Origin: Methylobacter tundripaludum
GTDB taxonomy: Bacteria > Pseudomonadota > Gammaproteobacteria > Methylococcales > Methylomonadaceae
Direction: 5' to 3'
Length of the DNA: 64,000 nucleotides
NCBI RefSeq assembly: GCF_002934365.1
Contig: NZ_PTIY01000002.1
Location: 310,001-374,000, forward strand
The notes beneath the pieces are model-generated. The model was not told the DNA's origin. It was given only the letters and a program-made list of their open reading frames with translations, and did no database searches. Positions 54,886 through 63,632 of this stretch are shown one piece after another. The translations under genes were made by a program, and so were the position numbers. Within the stretch, counting starts at the first letter, position 1. Each line of letters opens with the position of its first letter.

Positions 54886-55581
54886 TTGAACCCAAAGCAC
54901 AAGATTTTATTTGCAGGCGATCCTCATGGAGATTTCAAACCGCTGATCGCCGCAGTGCATCAATACAAACCCGAAGCCGTCGTGTTGCTGGGCGATTATG
55001 ACCTGGAAATGCCCTTGGAGGTTTGCCTGCAGGACATTGTCGGTTTGACCCAAATCTGGTGGATTGCCGGGAATCATGATTTTGAAACGCCCAGCAAGCA
55101 TAAACACCTGTTTGATTCCGCTCTGGCCGATAAGGGATTGCATTTGAAAGTCACGGAAATAGCGGGACTCAGAATTGCCGGTTTGGGCGGTATTTTCTTG
55201 GGCCGGGTCTGGTATCCGCCGCAGCAGCCTAAATGGAGGAATAAGCAGCATTATCTGCATAATCAGCCCGCCCATACCAGACATACGGCGATGTCATTAA
55301 AATACAAGGGGGCGATTTGGCATGATGAGTTTGAAGCGTTAAAAACGCTGAAAGCGGATATTCTGGTGACCCATGAAGCGCCGGGCGCTCATCGGCACGG
55401 CTTTGATGTGATTGGCGAGCTGGCCGCCGCGATGGGCGTGAAAAATATCTTTCACGGCCATTTGCATGAGAATTATGCAGCCATTGTTAAGAACAACATC
55501 AAGGTAGTCGGCGTGGCGGACAGGGCTGTCGCCGATTTGATGGGTAATTGTTTAGTTCCACCATTAAGTGGTCTGGTTTAA
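54886..55581 (+). CDS. Metallophosphoesterase (3' end altered by IS remnant)
   Basis: This calcineurin-like phosphoesterase of about 231 residues has the five metal motifs: ILFAGDPHGDF, LLGDYDLE, IAGNHDFE, LVTHEAPGAHRHG and IFHGHLHE. The start is TTG at 54886, chosen for an aggag site 8 bases upstream. The final residues (CLVPPLSGLV) are encoded by DNA that matches the end of the adjacent IS481-type remnant, so the original C-terminus has been replaced. The catalytic core is complete, so activity may persist. The substrate is unknown. Confidence 0.82.
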   Translation: MNPKHKILFAGDPHGDFKPLIAAVHQYKPEAVVLLGDYDLEMPLEVCLQDIVGLTQIWWIAGNHDFETPSKHKHLFDSALADKGLHLKVTEIAGLRIAGLGGIFLGRVWYPPQQPKWRNKQHYLHNQPAHTRHTAMSLKYKGAIWHDEFEALKTLKADILVTHEAPGAHRHGFDVIGELAAAMGVKNIFHGHLHENYAAIVKNNIKVVGVADRAVADLMGNCLVPPLSGLV

Positions 55582-55990
55582 TAGTAAAAATCGCTGGCAC
55601 TTTCCGGTAAAAATTGGGTATAGCCTCGAAAGGAGGTATGCGTCCAATAGCGCGTAATTTGAGGTTGAAGTTATAGTTAATGCGTCTTCAGTGCCTCGGC
55701 GCTGTCATAATGGAAACGTTTGACAGTGTTTACCTTGATCTTTGATCTTTTTGTTCATGGCTTCAACCAGCAGATTGTAACTGAACTCGACACCGTTGTC
55801 GGTCAGGATTTTTACGATCTTGAAAGGATACTGCGCCAGCGTTTGCCGCAGAAATTCGGCGGCGGTTTCCATACGCTTGTTGTCGTGCAGTTCCAAATAG
55901 ACGTAGCGCGTGGCCCGATCGATAGCGACGAGTCGGTACGGTTCCACCACTAACGCCACTGTTTCAATCGGCGATGGGACGCACTATACC
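55548..55990 (-). pseudogene. IS481-type transposase remnant
   Basis: On the minus strand 55705-55959 reads as an integrase core: VAIDRATRYVYLELHDNKRM then LTDNGVEFSYNLL. Shifted frames continue downstream with VKRFHYDSAEALKTH, then NYNFNLKLRAIGRIPPFEAI and PDHLMVELN, which is the transposase C-terminus. The N-terminal helix-turn-helix part is missing and several frames are broken. It is a dead insertion-sequence fragment abutting the metallophosphoesterase gene. Confidence 0.8.
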
Positions 55991-56120
55991 ACCCTAGCCA
56001 GTTTTGCGGAAAGCCTGCAACAGATAGTTGCAGAGCTATAATATTTGCCGTGACCCTTACTGACGGATACTGATGAAGTGTGGCGAAGGGGTATCCAACG
56101 CCACCTTAAATTCGTTAAGA

Positions 56121-56513
56121 CTACTTTTTAATAAAGTAATAATAGCCGCCGAATTTTCCTTTTAAAGTCATGCTGTTGTCGTCTTTCGCCTCTAAAGAAA
56201 ACACGTCAAACCTGTTGTTACCCAAAAGAGCGACTTTTAATTTACCGTCTTCTATTTCGTAGTTTACCGGCGGTTGATCATAGAATTTTCCTTCGCGCGG
56301 AATATGTAGGATCGTTACTTTGCCGTCTTTAAATATCCAGGTATCTTCCCTCGGAATGGCTTCTTTATCGGTTAAAGAGTTTTTGGTGGATTGCAGCTTC
56401 CAGGTACCCTCGACTTCTGCTTTGGATTGCAGGGTAATATCGGCATAAGCAGCGCCGGTAAATACGGATAAGGTCAATAATATTGCCGCTAGATTTATTC
56501 TTTTCATGTTCAC
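56121..56513 (-). CDS. Secreted lipocalin-like protein (130 aa)
   Basis: This small exported protein has a signal peptide ending AAYADIT and a beta-rich mature part (EVEGTWKLQSTKNSLTDKEA; NYEIEDGKLKVALLG; MTLKGKFGGYYYFIKK). It resembles lipocalin-like or DUF4488-type domains that bind small ligands. A decayed copy of its 3' part lies at 59548-59662. Nothing in the neighbourhood indicates its ligand. Confidence 0.65.
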   Translation of the reverse strand: MNMKRINLAAILLTLSVFTGAAYADITLQSKAEVEGTWKLQSTKNSLTDKEAIPREDTWIFKDGKVTILHIPREGKFYDQPPVNYEIEDGKLKVALLGNNRFDVFSLEAKDDNSMTLKGKFGGYYYFIKK

Positions 56514-56663
56514 TTTCCTGTTTTAATGTAAGTAATCCTAAAAAACCGGCTGGCGCTGTACGGGTCTCTATCTATATCAGGTGAATCCGCTATTAGCTGA
56601 ATGCCTTTCATTGAAGCCCCAAGTATTTTTAATGCCAAATGATTTTTTGAGGATAAGGGATCG

Positions 56664-56858
56664 GTGCGCCGTTGTGGAAAACTAAAGCTTTTTTATACCG
56701 GGTATCAATCGATCCAATCACTTCGGGGATGCGCCAAGCTTGAAAGCGCTGTTCGATACTTCCGTACCGAAGTCCAGTATGCGCCGGAAATGGCCGAAGC
56801 AACAGCGGTTTATTATGTAGTGCTGGAGAAGACTGTTTTTAATGGTTGTTATTCATGA
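56664..56858 (+). pseudogene. Probable tyrosine-recombinase C-terminal remnant
   Basis: The translation TGYQSIQSLRGCAKLESAVR then YFRTEVQYAPEMAEATAV parallels the C-terminal box of phage-type integrases (pattern LLGHTKLESTVRYLGIEVDD). The catalytic His and surrounding residues are replaced, and nothing of the upstream domain is present. I read it as a degenerate fragment, not an active gene. Confidence 0.5.
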
Positions 56859-56887
56859 GGTTGTCTTCGTTTAACGGGTGATTCTTG

Positions 56888-57571
56888 CTAATCACATGTG
56901 TGAACAACCGGGACTTGACTCACTATTTTGACAATAAACCACCACTGAAAACCTATCCCCAAAAGCACGGCGATATGCAGGATTTCATGGGGGCCGATTA
57001 TGCCGGGAAGTATTGTTAATTGTTGGTAGTATTCAATAATTGCCCCTACCGTATAGAAAATACCGCCGAGCACGAACGGCCGGATAAAAGCAAAGCTATA
57101 TCTTCGCCAAAGATGAAACTCCATTAGAAGTCCCATCCATCCAAGTCCCAGATAGAAAGACAAACCGAACCATTCCGGTATTGTTGTAAAAAAAATTGTT
57201 TTTACGATAAGACCGCTGATGGTCAGGACCCAAACGATAGCGAGAAATCCCCATCTTAAAAATCCGGTAAAAAGAATACAGTGTATGGGTGTAAAGGTGC
57301 CGGCGATGACTAAGAAAATAGCTGCATGGTCGAGTCGTTGAAAAACCGTATGCGCTGCTCCGGTTGTCGGCAACAAATGGTAAACGCCACTGACCAATAA
57401 TAAAAAAATACAGGAACCGGAAAATACGGCCAGTGAGATGATGCGAATAGTCGACCCTTTTTCTTGTCGAAACATGAGGGTGGCCTGATAAGCAAAGAAA
57501 ATTGCTCCCAAAAGATGGGTTATTGAACTCAAAGGGTGAGTAAAACCAAGTATCGGATAAATAGCAGACAT
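56888..57571 (-). CDS. PAQR/hemolysin III family membrane protein
   Basis: This protein of about 227 residues has seven hydrophobic helices and the PAQR hallmarks: SSITHLLGAIFFAYQ, the metal-ligand region SGVYHLLP, RLDHAAIFLVIAGTFTPI and the late HEILHIAVLLGI. The family (YqfA, hemolysin III, adiponectin-receptor-like) probably hydrolyses or senses lipids. The start MSAIYP at 57571 follows ggagg by about 10 bases. It is a single gene beside mobile-element remnants. Confidence 0.88.
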   Translation of the reverse strand: MSAIYPILGFTHPLSSITHLLGAIFFAYQATLMFRQEKGSTIRIISLAVFSGSCIFLLLVSGVYHLLPTTGAAHTVFQRLDHAAIFLVIAGTFTPIHCILFTGFLRWGFLAIVWVLTISGLIVKTIFFTTIPEWFGLSFYLGLGWMGLLMEFHLWRRYSFAFIRPFVLGGIFYTVGAIIEYYQQLTILPGIIGPHEILHIAVLLGIGFQWWFIVKIVSQVPVVHTCD

Positions 57572-58188
57572 AGTAAAAAACACCTCCAACCTTATCTTGT
57601 CGCGCCGTTAAAGAAATAATATTCCCACATTTGATTGCTTTGCAAGATCATGATTTACTTGCCGTATTTAGGCAGTTGATAGTTCGGCTTACTGCTTGAA
57701 ATCAGCCGGTTTTGTCCATTAAATGGTTTAATTTTTTCCGTATGCTCAGATGAAACTTGATTTTTTATTCATTGCGCCGCCAATGCCAACGCTTTTTCTG
57801 TATTCCTGATCAGGATAGGTAGGGATGCAGGTAAGCGCAGGTTTTGAATGGTGTGGTCCGCTAAAATGAAAATAGGGGATCTGTCGGGTGATGGACGCAT
57901 CTGTATTACGAAAATTTGGAACAGCTGCGGTCATCCGAGCGAATGAATCGGAAACGAGAACTGCCGTTTGTTTGGAACAAGACGCCTCAATTTGAAGTGG
58001 GGAAAGCCCACGTTATTTTTTAGTCACTCTGTTATACTCTTTGAATATCCCGAGCTCAAAGGTAATTCCGGGATGCTTTCCGCAAGTGCCATTTTCGGCC
58101 TGTATGCCTCTTCTCACCGAAGTGTTGTGCCCGTTCGATCAGAACATTTTCCTGATGTACAACCCGTTCCCGATGAGAAGAAATCCCT
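57572..58188. other. Gene-poor 0.6 kb region
   Basis: Short open frames here show no family pattern and no ribosome-binding sites that I trust. It presumably holds the promoter of the hemolysin III gene and that of the methyltransferase pair. Confidence 0.4.
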
Positions 58189-58860
58189 ATGCCCGGTTAC
58201 CATGTCAAGTTCCAGACCGTCACTGTTGGCGGTACGGACTACCTGATCCGTTCTTTGTCAGATCTCCAGCAATATTCTGACCCGCTAGGCGAGGCCGAGC
58301 TTGCCGGTATCTCACCGGCCAGTTGGCCGTTATTCGGTCATTTATGGCCGTCAGCTCGGGTACTGGCTTTGGCTATGCATACTATTGAGCTGACCGGGAA
58401 ACGCATTCTGGAAATCGGCGCCGGTCTCGCTCTGGCAAGCCTAGTCATCCATCGTCGGGCAGGAGACATGACCGTCAGCGATTGGCATCCTCTGAGTCAG
58501 GCTTTTTTGAATGAGAACCTGCTGCTGAACAAACTGGGGCCGCTGAAATATCATGCAGGAAACTGGGAGGCAAACAATCCTGAGCTGGGTCAGTTCGACT
58601 TGATCATCGGCAGTGATGTCCTTTATGAGCGGCAGCAGCCCGGCCAGCTTGCCGGTTTCATTGACCGTCATGCCGGGCCGTCTGCACAGATCATTATCGT
58701 TGACCCGGATCGCGGCAACCGTGTCGGTTTTTGCCGGGAAATGGCTGAACTCGGTTACGGCTTTACTACGCGACGTGCCGATCATGTGATGGAAAACGGC
58801 GATCCGTTTAAGGGGCGTTTCCTGACCTTTGCCCAAGCGCTGGCGCTGGAGCCGTCATGA
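58189..58860 (+). CDS. Class I methyltransferase (METTL21/nicotinamide-methyltransferase-like)
   Basis: This 223-residue SAM-dependent methyltransferase of the protein-lysine type has GHLWPSARVLA, the SAM-binding motif ILEIGAGLALASLVIHR, the acidic loop in VSDWHPLS and the family-typical FDLIIGSDVLYE, then IIIVDPDRGNR. The substrate is unknown, probably a protein. It overlaps the next methyltransferase gene by 4 bp (ATGA), so both are translated together. Confidence 0.85.
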   Translation: MPGYHVKFQTVTVGGTDYLIRSLSDLQQYSDPLGEAELAGISPASWPLFGHLWPSARVLALAMHTIELTGKRILEIGAGLALASLVIHRRAGDMTVSDWHPLSQAFLNENLLLNKLGPLKYHAGNWEANNPELGQFDLIIGSDVLYERQQPGQLAGFIDRHAGPSAQIIIVDPDRGNRVGFCREMAELGYGFTTRRADHVMENGDPFKGRFLTFAQALALEPS

Positions 58861-59531
58861 TTGGCCGCGACAATGTTCTTTGGTTGCAGTTCTGGCGTGA
58901 CCGGCGAACCGATTTTCACCAGCAAACGGTGAATCGGCTACTGACCAAATTTTGGCCCAGTCTTGATCTGGCAAAAGGCAGTCGGGTATTTGTACCGCTC
59001 TGCGGCAAGAGTTTGGACATGATTTGGCTTGCCAAGCAGGGGCATGAAGTCATCGGCGTTGAGTTGAGTCCTATTGCGGTACGGGCTTTCTTTCGGGAGA
59101 ACCATCTGAAGCCTGTCCGTCGGCAGGTTGGTAAATTTACGCTATGGAAACATGGGAGACTCAGCATTTTATGCGGTGATTATTTCTCATTGACCGAGGG
59201 CGATCTGGGGCCGGTTGATACGGTTTATGACCGGGCAGCGCTTACCGCCCTGCCGGAAGACATCCGTCGGCGCTATATTGCCCATTTGAGTTCGATTGTT
59301 GCGGAAACCGCCAAGGTTTTTCTGCTGACCACGGAGGATGCGGAAGAAAAACAGAGTCCAAGCCAAGCTTTTGGCGTTGCCGAAGAGATCAAAACATTGT
59401 ATTCGGAGACTTACGAGATCGACTTGGCCCACGTTGAGAGCGCGTTCGAGATTAACCCGGAATTGCCGGATAAGCCCCCGGAACGTATCGAATACAAGGT
59501 CTATCGACTCTCCGGCAAAGCTGCCGGGTGA
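58857..59531 (+). CDS. tpm: Thiopurine S-methyltransferase family protein
   Basis: This 224-residue methyltransferase follows the bacterial TPMT pattern: LWLQFWRDRRTDFHQQTVNR, then the SAM motif RVFVPLCGKSLDMIWLAKQG and GVELSPIAVRAFF, then VDTVYDRAALTALPEDIRRR. In other bacteria these enzymes methylate selenium or tellurium compounds and thiopurines. It is co-translated with the preceding methyltransferase. Confidence 0.92.
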   Translation: MIGRDNVLWLQFWRDRRTDFHQQTVNRLLTKFWPSLDLAKGSRVFVPLCGKSLDMIWLAKQGHEVIGVELSPIAVRAFFRENHLKPVRRQVGKFTLWKHGRLSILCGDYFSLTEGDLGPVDTVYDRAALTALPEDIRRRYIAHLSSIVAETAKVFLLTTEDAEEKQSPSQAFGVAEEIKTLYSETYEIDLAHVESAFEINPELPDKPPERIEYKVYRLSGKAAG

Positions 59532-59547
59532 TGTTACAGAAGAGACT

Positions 59548-59662
59548 GCGACACTACTTTTTAATAAAGTAATAATGGCCGCCGAATTGTCATGCTGTTG
59601 TCGTCTTTTTCCACTAAAGTAAACAGGTCAAACCGGTTCTAATTGCCGAACCGTTAGAGCGC
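59548..59662 (-). pseudogene. Decayed partial copy of the 56.1-kb lipocalin-like gene
   Basis: This stretch repeats the 3' part of the gene at 56121-56513 with scattered substitutions and at least one internal deletion. It begins with the same actttttaataaagtaataat and then matches catgctgttgtcgtcttt. No open frame survives. Confidence 0.7.
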
Positions 59663-59837
59663 GAAGTGAATCCAGATATTGGATATGGCATAATTAACAA
59701 GCACATCCATTTGTTCTCGATTCAGTCAGGCTGGTTATGACGCTGCCAAATCTGTAAAATAAAAGCAGCTGCGAAAAAATGTCAGGTGATTTTTTGACGC
59801 GATTTTTCTAACAATAATAATTTACGGAATAATAATT

Positions 59838-60560
59838 ATGTGTTTTAGTGCAAATATGTCTCTTGGCCTGGGTTTGGTTGGACTGGCCGCGTCTACTGTT
59901 ACTTTTTTGGATAAAAGTGAACCGTTTTGGGTTCGGGTTGCACGGTTTTACGCCATTTTTCATTTTTCCCTGATGGAATTTATTCAGTATTTCGCTTATC
60001 CGGTGGCGGATCAGTGCGGCTATGGCGCCAATCAATTATTGAGTGAACTTTCAACTTACCATATCAGCTTGCAGGCATTGGCGATTATGCCTGCGTTGGC
60101 GACTTATTCGTCCGACAAAACCGCGCTGAAGAAGGCGACCATCACCGGCGTAATCCTCAGTTCGTCATTTTTGGTTTTCAGTTTTCTACCTAAAGAATGG
60201 CAACTATTCGATATTGCGCCGAATTTTATCGGCAATATGATCTCGTGCCTGTTCATGGGCCAATACCATATCGGCTACCACATCGGCAGCGCGTTCGGCT
60301 TGCTGGTTACCTGGGGTTCGTTGTTTGGTTTGGCGGCCAGCGGTTTTGTCTGGAAGGATAACTGGCGTATCGCTACCTATCATTTCGTCATGGCGATTAT
60401 GACGCTGTTTATGCCGCAATGGATATTCGGCGTATCAACCGGCGAAGCGGCGGCAATGTATTGTTTTTATTCGATACCGATCACTATCAGCTTTATGCCG
60501 CAATTTAAAAAATTCTTCGCCGCACAGAATGTCATAGAAGAAGAGCGTGAATACGCCTGA
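59838..60560 (+). CDS. Multi-spanning membrane protein (DUF5765-like)
   Basis: This 240-residue protein has about seven hydrophobic helices and begins MCFSANMSLGLGLVGLAAS, a start pattern seen in an uncharacterised membrane family. It contains FHFSLMEFIQYFAYPVADQC and GQYHIGYHIGSAFG, with several buried His and Glu residues that could bind a metal or ligand. It is a single gene without informative neighbours. The function is unknown. Confidence 0.65.
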   Translation: MCFSANMSLGLGLVGLAASTVTFLDKSEPFWVRVARFYAIFHFSLMEFIQYFAYPVADQCGYGANQLLSELSTYHISLQALAIMPALATYSSDKTALKKATITGVILSSSFLVFSFLPKEWQLFDIAPNFIGNMISCLFMGQYHIGYHIGSAFGLLVTWGSLFGLAASGFVWKDNWRIATYHFVMAIMTLFMPQWIFGVSTGEAAAMYCFYSIPITISFMPQFKKFFAAQNVIEEEREYA

Positions 60561-60631
60561 CAGGAATAATGGCGAGGGTGTGGCGGGGCAGGGTAGCTAT
60601 GCGCTCTGCCACTGCTCCTCAGTTTAGGCGG

Positions 60632-61855
60632 CTAGCGCTTAAAATCAGCCAGCTTCGCCAATAAATAGTCTAAATCTTTGCCGGTATGCTCGGCACAGAC
60701 CTGCAACCTGATTTCCTGCTCGCCTTGAGGAACAACCGGGTAATTCAGGCCGGTAACCAGAATATTATTCGCCAATAAATGCGCGGCCAAAGCCGAGGTT
60801 TTTCCGCTATCCCTGATCAGGACCGGCACGATAGGATGCTCTCCCGGCAAGGTTTCAAATCCCAGTTGTTCAAGTCCCGATCTAAGGCGGGCGCTAAATA
60901 GCCGTAACTTTTCCAGCAGTTGTAAACCTTCATCACTGGTAACAATGTCTAAAGCTGCGCCGGCTACGGCCGCTTCGGCCGGCGTAATCGGGTTTGAATA
61001 AATGTAAAACGGCGAGGTTTCCCGCAAGTAAGCTATCGCCGCCGAGCTGGAAACGACATAGCCGCCGTTAACGCCGAAAGCTTTGCCTAGCGTTGCAATC
61101 AAAATATCCGCCTTGGCCTTGGTATATTCTTCCGTACCCCGGCCGGCACGCCCAAAAGCGCCAACGCCGTGAGAATCATCGACTAGGGTGATGATCCCTT
61201 CTTCATACGCCCCTTCATGCCGTTTACAGCAGGCGTTTATTTCATCGAGAGGTGCGTAATCGCCGCGCATGCTGAAAACTCCGTCAGTGACCACGCAAAC
61301 GCGCTTGACCCGGCCTTTGTAAGCCTCAAGGATTTTGTCCAGGGCAGTCATGTCCGCATGAGCATAAATTTCTTTGCCGGCGGGATGGGATAAGCGTATC
61401 GCGTTGATAATGCAGTTGTGATTCAGCGCATCGCTGACAACCAAAGTATCGGCGGAAATAAACTGAGGCAACACGCCCGTCATCGTCGTATAAGCGGAAC
61501 TGAACAGCATTGCCGATTCGCGGCCGTGGAATTCCGCCAGCTTTTGCTCCAGTTCAATATGCGGCCGGTAAGTGCCGCTGATAAAACGAACCGCTCCGGG
61601 GCCGGTGCCGAATTTTTCAGCGGCTGCGGCTTCCGCCTTGATAACCTGCGGATGTACGGAAAGTCCGAGATAGGAATTGGAATTCATACGCAAGAAAGCT
61701 CTGTCCCCGTATCCTTCGAGAAAATAGCGGGGGCCGAAGCCGTCAGCGGCCGCTTGCATGCCGGTAACGACTTTTTCATTACCTTTGCATAGGTCTTGTT
61801 GTTGTAATTGGGTTAATTTGTCGGTGAGCAGCGGATCTAATTTTTTCAGTGACAT
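60632..61855 (-). CDS. kbl: Alpha-oxoamine synthase, 2-amino-3-ketobutyrate CoA ligase-like
   Basis: This 407-residue PLP enzyme of the aminoketone synthase group has MNSNSYLGLSVHP, GAVRFISGTYRPHIELEQKL, the PLP-stacking and binding stretch VVSDALNHNCIINAIRL, TLVDDSHGVGAFGRAGRG and the PLP-Lys in ADILIATLGKAFGVNGGY. It lies 12 bp after a threonine-dehydrogenase-like gene on the same strand. The expected reaction is cleavage of 2-amino-3-ketobutyrate with CoA to glycine and acetyl-CoA. Other members make aminolevulinate, KAPA or sphingoid bases, so the context carries the assignment. Confidence 0.75.
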   Translation of the reverse strand: MSLKKLDPLLTDKLTQLQQQDLCKGNEKVVTGMQAAADGFGPRYFLEGYGDRAFLRMNSNSYLGLSVHPQVIKAEAAAAEKFGTGPGAVRFISGTYRPHIELEQKLAEFHGRESAMLFSSAYTTMTGVLPQFISADTLVVSDALNHNCIINAIRLSHPAGKEIYAHADMTALDKILEAYKGRVKRVCVVTDGVFSMRGDYAPLDEINACCKRHEGAYEEGIITLVDDSHGVGAFGRAGRGTEEYTKAKADILIATLGKAFGVNGGYVVSSSAAIAYLRETSPFYIYSNPITPAEAAVAGAALDIVTSDEGLQLLEKLRLFSARLRSGLEQLGFETLPGEHPIVPVLIRDSGKTSALAAHLLANNILVTGLNYPVVPQGEQEIRLQVCAEHTGKDLDYLLAKLADFKR

Positions 61856-61867
61856 AAATGCCTCCGG

Positions 61868-62812
61868 TTATTTGAGCGTAATTTTTTCCAGCATGTCCTT
61901 GACCATCGCCGGCAAATCGAATTGAGCCTGCCAGCCCCATTCGGCTCTGGCGGCGCTGTCGTCCATGTGTCTGGGCCAGGAATCGGCAATCGCCTGGCGT
62001 AATGAATCGACCTTATAAGCGACCCTGAATTCAGGCATATGTTTTTGTATTTCCGCCGCCAACTGCTGCGGGGTAAAGCTCATCGCCGCCACATTAAACG
62101 CGTTTCTGTGCTTTAGCTGCCGGCTGTCCGCCGTCATCAGGTTAATAGCCGCATCGATCGCGTCGGGCATGTACATCATATCCAGTTGCGTATCGGCTTG
62201 GAGGAAACAATCATAATGTTGCGACTTTATTGCCGCATAAAAAATATCCACCGCATAATCGGTGGTGCCGCCGCCGGGTGGGGTTTTGCTGGAAATCAGC
62301 CCCGGATACCTTAAGCCGCGTACATCGACGCCAAAGCGATGATAATAATAATCGCACAGCAGCTCCCCTGAAACCTTGCTGATTCCGTAAATGGTCGTGG
62401 GCCGCTGAACGGTGTCCTGCGGCGTATCCATAGGCGGAGTTTCCGGGCCGAAAGCGGCTATGGAGCTGGGGAAGAACAACGCGCATTGGTGTGTTCTGGA
62501 GGCCTCCAGTATATTGATCAAACCGTTCATATTGACGTCCCACGCCAGCTGAGGCTTTTGTTCGGCAACGGCGGAAAGCAGGGAGGCGAGATGAAATATC
62601 GTATCGATATTATATGTCTTTATAACTTGATTGAGGGCGGCCGCATCGCGGACATCCAGGCTGCAATAAGGTCCCGGTTGGGTTAATTCGTCCTGGGCCG
62701 GTCTCTTGTGTCCGGCAGCCAGCACATTCTCCGCGCCGTATCGGTCGCGCAAGGCTATCGTTAATTCGGAGCCGATCTGCCCGGTTGCGCCGGTTACCAG
62801 TATTTTTTTCAT
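61868..62812 (-). CDS. SDR-type L-threonine 3-dehydrogenase
   Basis: This 314-residue NAD-dependent short-chain/epimerase-type enzyme has the dinucleotide motif KKILVTGATGQIGSELTIAL, FHLASLLSAVAEQKPQLAW and the catalytic Ser-Tyr-Lys set (FFPSSIAAFGP; TTIYGISKVSGE). The family-specific YPGLISSKTPPGGGTTDYAV matches epimerase-like threonine dehydrogenases, which make 2-amino-3-ketobutyrate. The product would feed the Kbl-like enzyme encoded next. The ATG at 62812 is preferred, with a gaaggg site. Confidence 0.85.
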   Translation of the reverse strand: MKKILVTGATGQIGSELTIALRDRYGAENVLAAGHKRPAQDELTQPGPYCSLDVRDAAALNQVIKTYNIDTIFHLASLLSAVAEQKPQLAWDVNMNGLINILEASRTHQCALFFPSSIAAFGPETPPMDTPQDTVQRPTTIYGISKVSGELLCDYYYHRFGVDVRGLRYPGLISSKTPPGGGTTDYAVDIFYAAIKSQHYDCFLQADTQLDMMYMPDAIDAAINLMTADSRQLKHRNAFNVAAMSFTPQQLAAEIQKHMPEFRVAYKVDSLRQAIADSWPRHMDDSAARAEWGWQAQFDLPAMVKDMLEKITLK

Positions 62813-63123
62813 CAACACCCTTCGTTGTTTTTTAAGGTTGGACATGGGTATAGGATACGCCACCCAGCGCCGACAGCATTCAACAATCCGCGCATTGTGT
62901 ATTTTTGCGGCATTGAACGCTTACGACGATTTTTGGCGGATCGATTCATCAAGCAACTCGTATGAAGTGACGCGATACGGGGGTGTCAGAGTTTTTAAAT
63001 CCACTGTGTTAAGCCTGCGTTAAGTTACCGATATGCAAGATATATTCAAATAGCTCAGATTAAACAGAGGGTTATTTGATATGTGGGGTTTTATGGTCAT
63101 CATCTTCAGTAAGGAAAAATAAT
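62813..63123. other. Intergenic region between divergent threonine and Lpp-like genes
   Basis: About 310 bp that should carry the promoters of both divergent units. I see no gene and no clear repeat. Confidence 0.4.
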
Positions 63124-63402
63124 ATGAAAACAGTAATGAAGCTATCAATGATTGCGCTGGCTTGCAGCCTGATTACGGCTTGCGCAACAAATTCGGATAT
63201 CGAAGATTTACAGTCGCAAGTTAACGGCTTGGACGGTTCTGTTAAACAAGCATCAGCTGATGCATCCAGTGCGCAAACGACGGCCGCCGATGCGGCGGCA
63301 AGGGCAGGGGCCGCAGAAACCGCAGCCAAGCGGGCAGCTCAATTATCTCAAGACGCCAATAACAAATTGGATAAAAAATTCAAAAAATCAATGAGAAAAT
63401 AA
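63124..63402 (+). CDS. Lpp/OprI-like outer-membrane lipoprotein
   Basis: This 92-residue protein has a lipoprotein signal ending LITACAT. An Ala-rich heptad coiled coil follows (DIEDLQSQVNGLDGSVKQAS, then repeated AA-AA units), and the tail is Lys-rich (KKFKKSMRK). The organisation is that of Braun-type or OprI-type lipoproteins that link or brace outer membrane and murein. A clear aaggaaaa site precedes the ATG. Abundant expression is expected but not shown. The L,D-transpeptidase-like proteins at 7-10 kb could act on such a protein. Confidence 0.85.
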   Translation: MKTVMKLSMIALACSLITACATNSDIEDLQSQVNGLDGSVKQASADASSAQTTAADAAARAGAAETAAKRAAQLSQDANNKLDKKFKKSMRK

Positions 63403-63632
63403 ATCATTGCTGCTTTTGAGCGGAAAAAGTCCCGTGGCTATGCTGTGCGTATACTATGGGACTTATTTGACGGCTACGTGTCGATTTGAGACGGCGGCGG
63501 CCGGCTGAAACTGCCATACAGGGTGACAATAAATGTCGAGCTGCGCTATGCTAGTCCGCCTGTGCGCTTTTATATCCGAATTCCGAATGCCCTAGCGTCT
63601 CCCCTCCACACATTAATGCCGGCATCAAGATC

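Noticed and set aside
57746-58246. Short frames in the gene-poor stretch before the methyltransferase pair
   Set aside because: There is no ribosome-binding site, no recognisable composition of a protein and no family pattern.
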